A stretch of DNA of 64,000 nt, from assembly GCA_033964015.1 (NCBI GenBank), contig CM066917.1, forward strand, positions 30,889,951 to 30,953,950, given 5' to 3'. The stretch comes from Scolanthus callimorphus. Lineage: Eukaryota > Cnidaria > Anthozoa > Actiniaria > Edwardsiidae. Positions 34,470 to 48,700 of this stretch are shown piece after piece. The position numbers and the translations under genes are program-made. Position 1 is the first letter of the stretch. Every line of letters begins with the position of its first letter. The notes under the pieces are model-generated. The model was given only the letters and a program-made list of their open reading frames with translations, searched no databases and was not told the origin of the DNA.

Positions 34470-36738
34470 CTAGAAACAGATAACAAATCAAACAAAATAA
34501 GCAAACAAGTAATGTAATGAACACGCTTTCAAAAAAGCGATCAGTCACACAGGAATTCAATAGGCCACTTTCACTAACTGGGTCACGTGACCCCAACTAC
34601 CTCTTAACGACATGTTTTATCAAAATAATTTCCAAAAATACAAAGAACCAATTGATGTTAGCCAGAAACTGAAGTTTCAGCATAAAATCTCTAACCTGGT
34701 GCAAATGGCAGCGAGTTGAATTTTCAAGATTTTACAGAGGATGTTCGGATTTGGGTCACGTGACCCTGTCAGTGCAAGTGGCCTATTCAATTTGTGGGAC
34801 TTGTTCGAAAATTTCGTTTTTTTCTCCCATCACCCATCGCGGGTTACAACAAACAGTCGGCGTGACGGTGCAACCTTTTCCGAATTAGGTGTTTATTGTA
34901 GGGTCAAAGATATCAAGGAGATATGGGGGCCTAGATGAACACTGATACTCTGATTAAGGCTAACGATAATGATAAATGTAAGGCGGAACACGAAAACAAA
35001 CAAATGCATAAATGCACCACCAGGAGCCAATAAGTAGGAGCCTCCAACTGGCTTATAAAATCGAGGCACCGTTTTTCTTGAGCTATCTATTTTTAGAACA
35101 GAGGTGCTAGGTTAACTCTTTGTTTGCTGGTTACGCTGGAGAGCATACATAGATTAAGATGAAATTAGTAGTATTCACATGTAAATTTCAATTGCGCCAT
35201 GAAGTGTTCTAAAAATAGATCGGTCAGGATAAACGCTGCCTCATGGAGCCTATATGTGAGATGGGAACTCCTGCTCATGGGCTCCTGCGCGCACCACTCA
35301 ATACACTCATGCACTACTCACCCTGTACTGGCGAAGAACGAGAAGTGCAGCGGCGGCACCAAATCATTGAACGTTATCATTTCCAGCACGCTCTCCTCGA
35401 ATATGGGCTTGGGACTAATCTGGGTCAGCTCCCACCACTCCACCCCAGTCTTCTTGCCCATGCGCATGCGCAGACCACATGTGACGTAGCTGGCGTTGTA
35501 TAACTCCTTGACAGGCAAGGCAGGCCCGCTCGCCGGCACACTCACGAACGTAGGAAACATGTCATTTATTATGCTACATATGAAGAGACGAATATGAAAG
35601 AGACAGGCAAGGCAGGCCCGCTCGCCGGCACACTCACGAACGTAGGAAACATGTCATTTATTATGCTACAATATGAAAGAGACGAATATGAAAGAGACAG
35701 GCAAGGCAGGCCCACTCGCCGGCACACTCACGAACGTAGGAAACATGTCATTTATTATGCTACAATATGAAAGAGACGCAAGTAATTACGCAAGTCACAA
35801 AATACACCGCTTTGACCGCTCTTAATAGGATAGCAATACCACAGTGGCGTAGCCAGGAATTTCTGAAGGGAGGGGCCGGATAGTGAAAACATGGGACGAA
35901 AATGATCAAATTTCCTCCAGCAAATACAGTAAATGTATGGGAAAATTTCCGAGAAGGGGGGGGGGGGGGGCGGCCCCCCCTGGCTACGCCCCAGATACCA
36001 GAGTGTTAAAATGGCGAAGAACAAGATTCGGATGAATGCAGTGTATCTTCCTCTGTCCCTCTCCTCTGTCCCTCTGTTGTAAATAGAGAGTAATACATGG
36101 GCGCTCGGGGATATGGAATTTATCTCCGAGTGTTCAAATTTTGATATCCGTTCACAAATAACCTTACACTATTTTCGCATGCTTGGAGGCAGTTGCGTGT
36201 GTTTCAATGAGGGGAAAAAACAGAGGTCGTGGCCGCCACCTTGGACAGAAGGAACATCACAAACAAAAAGTTGCGAACGTTTGTTGTCGAGAAGGCAAGA
36301 TCGATCAGAAATTTAATAGAGAATGACCGTTTGAACGAGTAAGATATCAAATTTGAACACGAGAAGATAACTTTCATATCTCCAAGGGCCCATGTATTAT
36401 TCTGTTTATTATATAAACGTTTTTGTGAAAAATTGTCGATTCGAGGAATTTCGCGACAGTGGCCATTATCGTAATTTTTCACACGTGCGAATTACGATAT
36501 TTCTTAGTGGCCGAAATCATGATAAAACACTTTAGTCAAATCACACTAGTGGTCTATTATCAATGCTGCGTTCTGATTGGTTGGGCTACTAGTAGGCTAT
36601 AAGTTATAGCCTACTAGTGGCGAAAAGTGTCGGATTTGAAAGCCAGAAAATGGCAAATGACCAGAACAAAAACATTTTCAAATTGACCTACTAGTGTGAT
36701 TTGACTAAAACAATTATTCCTCTCGCCCTCATGGCCTC

Positions 36739-36769
<31 letters not shown>

Positions 36770-39700
36770 TTCGGGCTCGAGGAATAATTGTTAATAGTTT
36801 ATATAATAAATATCAAATATCATACGCAAAGCGAACTTACATTTGCTGTCCTTCAAATGTTCCGTTCAACATCGCCGCAAACTGGCTTCGTATGTCAGGT
36901 CCTAATATAATCGGGATCTGTCCAGAAATTGTCTCTTGTACTAATGCTGTCTTGGGCTCCCTGTGTAAAAAAACAAGCAAACAAGAAGATTGAAATTGGA
37001 AGCCTCATTGAGTTACAAGAAAAACCTGAAATACCATGTGATCTCCATAAAGACCTCCTGTAGGACGAAAAGACCTTAATGGTATTCAATTGGTCGATAA
37101 CTAGTATCCTACGAGTTACCGTTATCTTACGAGTCACCCGCCATCTTATGAGTTGCCCTTGATCTTACGAATTATCCCCTTTCTTACGAGTTGCCCATTT
37201 TCTTACGATTTACGAGTTATCTTACGAGTCGCCCGCTATCTTACGAGTTGGCCTTGATCTTACGAGTTACCCGTTATGTACAAACCTTGTGAACTCGTAC
37301 TTGAACCTCATAGTCACATTCTTATCTCCTAGTAAATCATGCATCATGAGCTGGCGAGAAGGAGGACTGATCTGCCAGATAGAGCTCGAGTTACCCGTGA
37401 TCTTCACCAACACCACCGTGCCACGCTCACGGTACGCTTGCAGAAACGTGTCAATCTGCAAAGAAGGGGGTGAAGGAGACGACTATAAGATAGGCTACAA
37501 GCGCGCGGCGTGTTGGAAAGAGATATTCTCAAAGGCATTTTAAATAATTCATCAAGCTTGAACAAAGACAAGCGTGAAGGATGTTTGCATACGCGATCAT
37601 AAGTAATCTGCATTGATTTTTAAATTTTAGTCCCTTTTTTTCTCGACATTCAATGATTCGGCGAGAAGCTATATCAAAAACTCGACAGTGTTTATCATTT
37701 GGATTCACAAACACTTCTAAGTCGGCTCAAAAGTTTCATCCTTGCCAAGTGAATCTGGGCAGGCGCGTGGGTTCCCTGCTAACAGAAGCTTAGTGAGTTT
37801 CCTTTCTATTCGTTGGAGGACTGACGGGGAAGAGACAGCCAAAAACAAGATTGCAAACAGCTCGAAAACAAGTGTTGCCTTTAGCAAGTTTGGATGGAAA
37901 TTTAGTTCATTTCGTCCACGTTTTGGCGAAAAAATTATCAGAGGGGATCTACAGTGACGTCAATTGGACAATTACCTGATTGTCCGACAATTACTTGATT
38001 GTCCGAATGTTGGTGTTAATTAGACGGCTTAGTTGGTGTTATTTCTAAGGTGACGTCATTATCAGATAATTATCCAAATATGGAATATGGTTGCAGAGCT
38101 TCCAATAATGACACTTTTATACTGGGAAACAATAGCAGTTACAACAGCAACACAGTACCGCTGTATTATGGCCTTGTTGATTTGGATGCTCAGTTTTGAT
38201 CTGTTCAATCTGGGTGTTGTTTAGTCGCTGTAGAAACTGCTCTTGTGCGCTCACGCGGAAGAGTGGCTAGAAAGAAAATTGAAAGTTCAAAATATTAAAC
38301 TGTAACAACTTTGAGTGCTCTTTCTCATTGCATTGAGTGCCTTTCTCGTTCTTTGTTCACTTGCCTAAATACCTCTTCTCAGTACATTGCTACTTGCTAT
38401 CCTTGCTACTCGAAATTTTATCTTGGTCTGTCTGTCTGTCTGTTTGAACGTCCCTTTGTCTATTTGTCTGCCAAACTGCCTGCCTGCCTATCAGTCTATC
38501 TGTGTCCCTGCTTCTCTGTGTGTATGTCTGCGTGTATTTTTCCTGTCTGTCTATTTCGTCTGTCTATCTGTCTGCCTGCCTATCTGTCTCGCTGCTTGTC
38601 TGTCTGTCTGTTTAAACGTCTCTTTTCTCTTTGTCTGCCAAACTGTCTGCCTGCCTATCTGTTTCGCTGCTTGTCTGTCTGTCTTTGATTTTATCTGACT
38701 GTCCAGCCGAGTCCCCGACGTTCTGGCCGGGCTTCCTGTGGTAGAAGCGCATACAAGGAACGCATGGGACTAGGCTACTTGTCTGTCCGCTTGTCTGTCT
38801 CTCACCTGGTATCCTCCTATCGACAGCGTGAACGTCGCGTCTTGTGGTGGATTGCTGGTGTAAACAGAGTTGATGTACGACATGAACAACAATGGGAACC
38901 AAATCACAATGACAAGAAGCGCCACCAGTAGACCCCCCACCGTCCATTTGCTCAGGATCCAGTACTTCTGGCCGCGCGCTTGGAACCAAGTCTTCATGGG
39001 AATGAATAAGCAACAGAAGTAAACACTTTGTCACATCGATATGATTTCTCATCTCGAAGAATAGACTAATAAATTTCTACCTAATTATTATACGGCAGAG
39101 CACTGGAATGTACAAAGAAACTACAGCAAAAAAAAGCTTTCCGTGGGCTCCCTGTGGTAACACGCGCTAGAATGACACTGACATAGTATTAATTCGGCCG
39201 GGAAATTGAAACACCTCTTTGTCCGACTATTTATGACTCCTTACAATCGTCTCACCTTTTCAGATTCCCGATAACACTTCAGAACATAGATATTGGCGTA
39301 TATGTCCTCCATCTTGAGCCAGTGGTACAAGGTCAGCGTCGTGTCTGTACAGACCCAGTCCAGTACACTCCGCAGTTCCAACAAGAACGGGATGGCCTGG
39401 AAACTAGACAAATGAACGAAAATCCGTTCACAGATAACCTTACACTATTTTCGCCTGCTTGCAGTAGGCAGTTGCGTGTGTTTCTATGAGGGGAAAACCC
39501 ACAGGTCGTGGCCGCCATCGTGGACAGACGAAACATCACAAACAAATCACGTCTTCCGGGCAGGCTTCCGGTTTCTCCGGAAGTCATGAGTCACTACTTA
39601 CCCCTGGAAAAGCACACCGCTGGTTAAGGTGTAGCTCTTGGTAAGAAAATTGCCCAGAATCCTCGTTGGGTAACCGCATCGCACTTGATAGGCGGAGAGC

Positions 39701-42700
39701 CCGAAATACATACACATGAAAATGTACATGAAGATGGCAGGTATGTTGTTGATGAATGGTCTGCCGAGAAAAGGTAGATGGTTTCCGTTATGGAGCGCCC
39801 TCGCCCATCCAAAGATTTAAAAGTGAATTATAGCCAAATTCTTAGCATCACATTGATGCAAAGTCTAGAAACTATGTTTGGTTTTGGCAATACTGCGCTT
39901 TCAATGGAGGAAAGAATATGCAATTGCAACAACCACACCCTCTAAGAAAGCTCAAACCATCCAGAATTTGAGTCTTCTTTATAACTTCTTTTACATCTTT
40001 TTCTGCTTTCTTAGCTCCTGGGTTTTGATTGACAGCGCAGAATCGCCAAAACAAACAACGAATTTTGGACTTTGGATCATGCGATACTACGCTGCTTACT
40101 GGTTACTAAACTAGTGTTTTTCTTTTACTGTCTAAAATGTTCGTCAGCAAGGGAAACAACCATTGTTGTGAATACTTTGGCGGAGCTTGAAACATTTTGT
40201 AGTGTGTGTAGCACCCAGAACCTCTGTGGGATAATGGCAAAGTAGCGTTACTTACCGTTGTGTCATGTAGGGCACCACAATAAACATGAAGATATGAAAG
40301 GACACGGTGAGGAAGAGCAGATAAAACAGCTTGGCGAACACGTATTTACGAAGATAAAAACACCTGGAAGAAAGACAATTATCAGCAACAAAGTTAGCGG
40401 TCTTGCACCAGCGTCCAGGGTTTGTGAACGAAGGTAGTCTACTTGCAGGCGACGAGCGTTGTTTTTATTGCGAGAAACCCGGGAGTTATCGTCTGTCGCC
40501 GCCATCTTGGATTTTGGAACGCGCGCGGTCTGGCAGTCAATAACTCTCCGGTTACTTGGTCAACCGGATCTCTGTCCGCATCTGAATTAGAAGGTCTTCC
40601 TCGCAACATGTTACACAATCTTGTCTCCGCCTTCAGGATGCGGGCAAGATGTTTTAGCAGTCTTCGTAAGCTCGGCCTTTTTAAAAGGTCCAATCTTGAT
40701 AACAATTCACGTAATTAGTAATGAAAATACCTCGCGCTTTGGGTAACATAATTTGGAAAACGTTTGATATAGTTACCTGTCAATAATGATGAGGAAGAAC
40801 TGGGTGAGGAGCATAAAGAGGAACGTCTTCGGAACCTGAGAGAAAAGCATTGTATTTAACAAGTGCCAGCGAGGTTTCACTTTAGATGCGACGCTATGGA
40901 AACCAGCGAGGTGTTACTTTGAAGGCACCAGGAAACCTAAAAGGACAGGAGGCAGGAGTGGGGATGGAGAGGAAAAAGAGAGGAGGTTGGAGGAAGAGGA
41001 GGAGGAGGAGGATGAGGATGATTATGAAGTTGAAGAGGAAGAGCAGCAGCAGGAAGGGGAGAGAGGTGAAGGCGAGGAGCAAGAGGAAAAGGAAAAGGAG
41101 GAGAAAGGAAAGTAAAGGAAGAAAAGAAGGGAGAGGTGAAGGAGGTAGAAGAGGAGGAGGGAAAGCAGCAGGGAAGGAGGAAGGTGATTGGGAGGAGAAA
41201 AAGGAAGAGGAGGAAAACGAGAAGGAAGAATGGGAGTGAGAGAACGAGGGAGAAAAGGAGCATGCTATCTTCCACTTACCACGTTCTCTTCGACTATCTT
41301 GACGAACTGAGCTTGGTTGCGAGGCTGAAATGGAGTAACAGAAGAGTAATATCGCTAAACATACATAACATCTGCACTGTGTGAGCTAACTGCAATATAG
41401 ACCAAAAGTGATAAGTACTGATTTATGGTACTGACCTCAGGTGAAGAGAATTGAGACCAACTAAACAATATGATAATGAAGATGATGAACTGGCAAGCGA
41501 ACATGATGGCATACACATCCACTGCCCCGGGCCCGACCTCGGGGTCGTAAATACGGTGAAAGAACGCCTTGATGGAACGACATATCCTGGAAAAAAGGGA
41601 TTACATGCCAGTGTTCATTGAGCCAGAAAGTAATATATAGCTCAACAATGTATAAATCATGCGTACAATTGTACAATTTCAGTAATGAATTTATGTTATA
41701 GGGCAGTTTTATAAGAAAACACGTCAATGTTTCCGAGAACAGGTTCAAAGGTTTTGAAACTGCCCAACGTATCCGCGAACTTTGCAAAGTACAAATCACA
41801 CTATTCCCACTAGGGAAATAATTGTTATGGAATTTGGTAAATCAAAGATTTAATTTTGATTATAGATAATTATTTCGAGATTTCTACATGTAATTCGTCT
41901 CGGCTGACTCTTTCATAAACTAGATACTTACTTGTTCCAAAGGGTTTCTTTGCCATCTTCTGGATCTTCAGTTTGCTAGAATTATGTGGAAGGAGTCAAC
42001 AGGTTAGGCAGCGGATAAATGGGCCATAAAGCTCCCTTTATTTCCCAACCCCATCCCTTCACGTCCCTAAATGGGCCAAAACGTTTCTGTTATTTCACCA
42101 TCCCACCCCTCGACTTTTCTCAAGGTCCGTCCCAAATGGGCAATAAAGTAACTAAATGGAAACACATGGAATTTTACCTGCGACTCTTCGGAGTATAAAG
42201 ACGGCACTGATACATCTCTGTCCCGTCTTAATGCTGGAGAATGCGCTATGGAAGAAAGCGGAAACAACATTAGGGAACAACATCACAGGGAAAGCGCTGA
42301 CATGGTCTCAAAGGGTTATATTCAACAACAAGCTCCTTCCCCTCCTCCCACGCCCCTGTACCCCGCCCCTGTGCAAGACAATTGATCGGGGAAGGGGGGA
42401 GGGGAGGAGCTTGTTGGTGGGGGACTCTTGCTAAGGATCTAAATTTTACGATCAAAGGTAAACACGTTCAAAAATGGATCAACACGTTTGGCGCGGATTG
42501 TAGGTATATTCTAGGGAAGAAGGTACGTGATCTTACAGGGTGCAGGAGATACAGGCGACAGAGGGGGTTCATACATCTCATCATGGTCATCCTCAAACGC
42601 TTTATCACGCCACAATCCATGAACCTTAGGAAAGAAAAAGAATAGAGGAATGTTCAAAATTAGTATAAATCCTGCATTTCTATTGGCCAAGCTACTAATG

Positions 42701-45700
42701 GTCTATAAGTGATAGACCTTGTCTAGGAAATTGGTGATTTTGCGGCTACCGTATTTAGTAAGAAAAGAAAGAAACAAAGGGTATTCTCCTCATCGTGAGG
42801 GAACTCAAAGCGATCGAAGGTACACGACCGCTAGACAAGGAGAGGCTGCATTGGATGGCGCAAATTACTGCCGCGCAGCTTACAATCACGAGGGCTGTTT
42901 TACAGTATATATGGCTCCGAGAGTCAGGCCATTGCAACGGGAGACAATTTAACAGCCTCGGTTTTGGAGGCACACGACTGCTTAATTAGTAACTACCATA
43001 CTTGTGGTGAAATGCAAGTGGTGTCTAATTTGCGCACAAAATAAAGCCCCGGACTTGCTGAAACCTTAAATCCGCGTAATCTTACAAACCTTGAGTGAAT
43101 ATCTGTGGAAATACAAAGCCAGTAACAGCAGTAGATCATAGGCTGAGGTATGTGCGTCACGCTCTATCCCAAGAATCCTAGCAAAACACAGGGGGTTGTC
43201 CTTCTCTCGTCCCTCCAGGCTATTACAGTTGTTGAAGTCGATAAATTGGAACTTGAATAAGTACTTGATGACAATCACAATCTATAGAATACAAGAAATA
43301 AGTAATCAGATTAGATGGCCGACAGTAGCAATAGTACGAAAAATGTTATTCCTCTGATACAAAAAAAGAAACACCCAAATATATTCCTGGTTGTTTTTGC
43401 TTGCTTGCTACGAGAACTACGCCCTTTATCGCAGAATACATAAGGGTCTAGCCATTTGCAGATTGTACAATAAATGCAACAAATCCGATAAAAGTCTGCT
43501 ATTTCACCATCCATTGTCTCCAGCTCATTTGCATTAGGGACGGCACTATCTGCCGTGCCAACGTTGCGCTATTGCTGCGCTAAATTACAATTTTGAATCC
43601 TTCCAGCGCTCCTAAAATCTTGGGGCTGAGATCTTCTCCATTCGCCAGACAGGCTATATTAACCTCACAAAATCACTCTCCAGCTCATTTGCATTAGGCA
43701 CGGCACTATCTGCCGTGCCAACGTTGCGCTATTGCTGCGCTAAATTACAAATTTGAATCCTTCCAGCGCTCCTAAAATCTCGGGGCTGAGATCTTCTCCA
43801 TTCGCCAGACAGGCTATATTAACCTCACAAAATCACTCGTATCGAAATTACTTGTTTTTACTGGCTTATAAACCAAGTCATTTAGAGCGACAGAAGTTCG
43901 ACGTTTAAAACGGGCCTTATTTACCTGTGTGTAAGTGATAACAGTGATCCAGTATCGCTTGGTAGGACGTGGTATTGATAACATCCCCCACATGAACACC
44001 AGGAATGGGAGCGGCATGGACAGCAAAGATGCGTACACCATAAGATTCAAGATCATCAACATATAGCAAATAATATCTAGGACAGAAATCATCAATTGAC
44101 TTCAAATTTTGGGCCCGCCATTGGCCCCTAAATAAAACGGTCGCCATAATAGTAATCTGGGCCCGGTTCCTAGAAAGTCGGTTAACGCTAACCTATGGAT
44201 AAATAAGATTCTCACACAATCAAATGTCCAGAATAGCCACAGTTGACCCTGGGTTAGTGAGGAACCAGGCCTGGTCTCCATCTTTTTCTCCTGAATTCAT
44301 GCTGCTGACAGCTAATTTTGAAAAGGGCTTTTACTAAAAACCTACAAACTGGAAATATAAGTCCCCAGTTGGCGACCAGGTTTTTGTTCGTGCAAGTCTT
44401 TATCCAGTCGCCATTGGTGACCACATGATCGCAATGTCGGGATCTGCACTCAATACCTTTGGTGACAATGAGTGACTAGGGTACCTGTATGAGCCAATAG
44501 CGCGTAGACAAAGGCGACAGTGAAGCGCGCCACGCGCATCTGGGAGTGTCTCCAATTGGTCGCATCGGTGTCGTCCAAGTCCACGTTCAGAACAGACCAC
44601 GTGTCTAGGTCTTCATCAGCGGAGCGAGATGCTGAGCCCTGAAACCAAATTAAAAGTATTGTGTTAATGTATGGTTGAGGCTTTTACCCCTTGCGACAAA
44701 ACATCGTGACGGATCATAAAGGCCGGTTACACTTAATTTTTGTTGTTCCTTTGTCGCGGCGATTTTTCTCGCGCGAGTTGCAATTCCAACTCTCTTGTGT
44801 AAACGAGATGCAGATCTGTGCAAATCTGAAAATTTGTGAAAGATATAGAGCACCCTCCTTGTTAGATTGATCAACAAATTTTATTCTTCAGAGATATAGA
44901 TATGGAGGGTGAATTTATGCGCCTGACCTGATGTCGTTGCGTACCTGATTGGCGTAAAGGATTTGAGGTTGTATATTTTTAAATATACGTTAAAACGTTG
45001 TCCAGTTTGCTGTAAAATCCCGTAAATTTCTTAAATGCACTTCATAGTCTCCATCGTCTAAAGGAGACGATAGAAATGATGAATTAGCTTCCCTACCTTG
45101 TGTTCGATCATATCTGAATCCGAACCTTCAGCCAGCTGCCTCGATCTGAGACTACTATAACTGTACCGACCACGCCTATATTTCTCCAACCTCTTCTCCT
45201 TTCGCTCACGTTTCAGCTGATCGGCGATTTCTCTGTAATCTTTCGATATTTCGCCAAGAATGTCAATGATCTTATCAATCGCGATGGCGAAATAGTAATA
45301 AATCCAACTAAACATTCGCTTGATCCTCGTCACCAGGCCGTCTGGTTCTATAATGGCTGTGCTCGGTTCGGGAGTTGGGACGGAGACGAAGTCGCTCTCA
45401 CTTCCGGTAGAACTAGTCCGTGAGGAAGGTCTCTCATCTGACGGGCCTCCTGTGGCGCCTGTGCTTGTCTCCGGGGCTTTATCGGAATTTTCCGAGCTTG
45501 GCCTTCCGGCATGCGACGGACTCACCGACGGCGTCTCTGCCTCCGACTCGGCCTCCGAGTCTGACTCGAACCAGTAGTAGTCACCCGAATATATTGCTAA
45601 AATATAGATCAAAGAGATTTCACATCCACTATTATATCTTTAGTAAAATCACACTCACACACTATCACAAATCCTGCATTCTGATTGGCTCAAAACTCAC

Positions 45701-48700
45701 TGTCTATTGAGTCATAGATAGTGAGTTTGAAAAGGCCGGCGTTTTGGAGAAAAACAAACATTTTTCTTCAAATAAAAAGTTTCATTATTCGGAGGTAGTG
45801 TGTGAGTGTGATTTTACTAAAACAATTAGATTACTTGCTCTCGATTTCTATGTATCAGCTCATAGAAATCTCGAGCTCGTAATCTAATTGTTAAATAGCA
45901 TGCACATAGGCACTAAATGCTGAAATTTAGCGTTAAAACCCTGGAGTTCGAAATCGCAGCGCTCGCAGTCGCAGACACATTGGACGCGCAAAAATATCCA
46001 CTTGGCGCGAGTATCAGTAGATATTTTTATGCGCCCATTATGACGCCCGCCTCTCGGGTTTTATCGCCAAAAACAGCCACCAACGTAGCAGGATATTATT
46101 AGCTTCATCGTGGAGACAAGTCGGTAATGTAGCACGGGATAGGTGGGAAGGTACGATATTAGCCTGCTAGCCGGCTCTAGTGTTTTTCTTTCGGATGTTG
46201 ATTATTTTGGCGCGCGGGATTCCTGTGTCGCGAAAAGGACACAGGAATCCCGCGAGCCAAAAAAAAAAATATCCGAAAAAATTCACTGTAGAGCCGGCTA
46301 GCAGCTAGTCGGATATAATAATAAGAGCGTAGTGTTTGGCCTGGCTGTGATCATCCACCGTTACACTAAAGGGGTTCTCGTACCTTCGTAATGAGATTGC
46401 GGCTCGTACTCGGCACCGGCAGGGTGGAGCTTTGCCAGCTTTTCTCCGAGTCTCTTCACGCTGCGTCAAGAAAACAAATGTCTCTATGAGTTAGCGGTAG
46501 ATGATTTCCTGGTAACCTCACAAAGATCGTCTGGTCCCAACGCCAAGAAATGACGGCCAATCTTTCTAAGTTCAACTAAGGTCCACGTGCTCATCAGATT
46601 TTTCAGGATGTACTTACGATTTTTAATTCTATCCATCCTGTATTTGTCCTCTAGACGCACGGCTTCAAGTTCCTTGTGAATGTGCTCGTTTACAAGTTCT
46701 GCCCCTCTAACAAGAAATTACATATCGTACCTCCGGTTAAAAAAATAGGCACGCACAGCATGCATGTGGCTACTGCGAACAACGAAGTGCTTTATTGGGT
46801 TAATGCCACAAGCCGCGATCTTGTGCTCAGTTTTGCTTCTTGCACCGACTTACGAACCGCTTGGCCACAACATGCGTCTCGTTCGGTCGCCACATCGCAA
46901 GTGTACACAAGTTGGTCCAGGTTTCCAATTTTCTTCGTTTTCCAAATTACCAAGCAATTCGAGAAATTGTTGTCAGTACTAGCATTTTAAACTATTATTT
47001 AAGAAAGTAGGTGAACTTTCTTGAGCGCTCTATTTTCGAAAGTTGGGCGATCATGTCATCGTCAATGCGTGCAAAGGAGCGATCAAAACTTGCCACTTGG
47101 CCACCTGAACGCAAGTGAACGCAACTCTGTGCAAGGCGACTTGTGTGAGCTTGCGTTTCGTTTGGCTAAGGCCTTACATCAATTCGACGCTAAATCAGTC
47201 GTGCACGGAAAGAATTCCCTCTACTTACCTAGACGCCATTTCGGACTGTTCTCGATGGTCCCTGACCACGTGACGAAAATAATCAGAAGTGAAAATACGA
47301 TACTGAATGAGCAGGACAGTGAAGCATGCGCAGTCCATGGCCAGTCCGGTGTCGTCCGGGGGAACGCAGTCCGCGACGGCTCTTGGTTTGGCGTTCTTGT
47401 AAGTACTTTGCCTAAGGCAGAACATGCTAAGGAGCTGTAATGGCCAGCATTTTGTGTATTGCGTGACGTAATCTTGCCACACGCACGCTACAACCTGTGA
47501 GGGAAACAAAGAAATAGAAATTACAACTTGTCACGCAATATTTCTGGTGTTGCAAGTTTTTGTCGATGTTGCGCGTTTGTCACGAAACGCGCAGTCCCAA
47601 GCTTGTCACGCAAGGAAAACATGTGTTACAAGTTGCGCGAGGTAGAGCACGGTGCTACTTTGAGAAACAAAGACTTTGTTGCGTGACAGGTTCAGAACTG
47701 GCAGTAAAAACAACAAAAACAGGAAAAATTTATCAAAAATTTGCAACGCAGCAATGTTGAAATTCTTCAAGTCAAAGTGTCTTACCTGTAAACAGACTTT
47801 TAGGAGCAAAGTAAAGTAGTTATAGCAAATAAACAGCTTCCAGAGCCGAAGGAGTTTCTTCCTGGGTTGAAGGTAGAGCGCCTGGCCGTGCCACAGAAAG
47901 AAGAAGCACCATAGGATGAAACCAAAGTTGAAAATGCTGACGGTACTCTGAACTGTCACGTACACTACGGCAAGCGTGACCCAGTACATGTGTTGGAACA
48001 GGACCACCTGGATATAAGGCGCGTTATTAGTCTGATAGAAGTGACAACGGACTGTAGACAACGCGATGTCACATCAAAGTGCAGAATACGTGATTTGCTT
48101 TGGCAACTCTGCGTTTTCAATCAAAACTTGAGGGCTCGGAAAAAAATAGAAAAGGAGCCAAAGCGAGTGACAGCTAAAAAAGACTCGGGAATTCTAGACT
48201 GGATCGTGGCTAATCATAACCAGGCTGTGGAAACAATGGTACACAAGGGACCGACTTCCGATGAAACTCCCACCACTAAAGCCTGGCCCTCACTGGGACG
48301 CAAGCACAAGCGCGAGCATAAGGATAAGGAAAGGTGAGTACATGCACGACGCAAGCCAATCTCGTACCCAGAGCCCGTGCATCTTTGAGCCCAGCGGCAA
48401 GATACAGGGCTCTGGAATAATCACAGGCGATCCAAGCTCTAGTCATGTGGGGTACTGTGAAAGAAACATGCAACGTTGTCGCTGTAAAAATTATACGTAA
48501 ATGTAAATATTGAAATAAAATCATGTGACATCTCCTCGGAATGTTGTAGTTGTCAAATAAAGTGCTCCAGGACCGATTTTATTGCATTTTGGGTGTTTTT
48601 GTGCCTTTTTCTTAATACCCCTACCGTATGTTATAATAGATTGACTATTATAATAGATTGATCTATTATAACATACGGTAGGGGTATTAAGAAAAAGGCA

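Noticed and set aside
38311..38698. Cysteine/leucine-rich open frames
   Set aside because: CTGT/CTGC microsatellite in a Piezo intron.
40886..41275. Lysine/glutamate-rich open frame on + and its leucine/proline-rich mirror
   Set aside because: Low-complexity purine run in an intron.
45320..45710. Two + strand frames of 85 and 96 codons
   Set aside because: Antisense shadow of Piezo exon 21.
47021..47440. 139-codon + strand frame
   Set aside because: Antisense to Piezo exon 18, which has clear homology and splice sites.
47606..48061. 151-codon minus frame as a separate gene
   Set aside because: It is Piezo exon 17 read through its splice sites.
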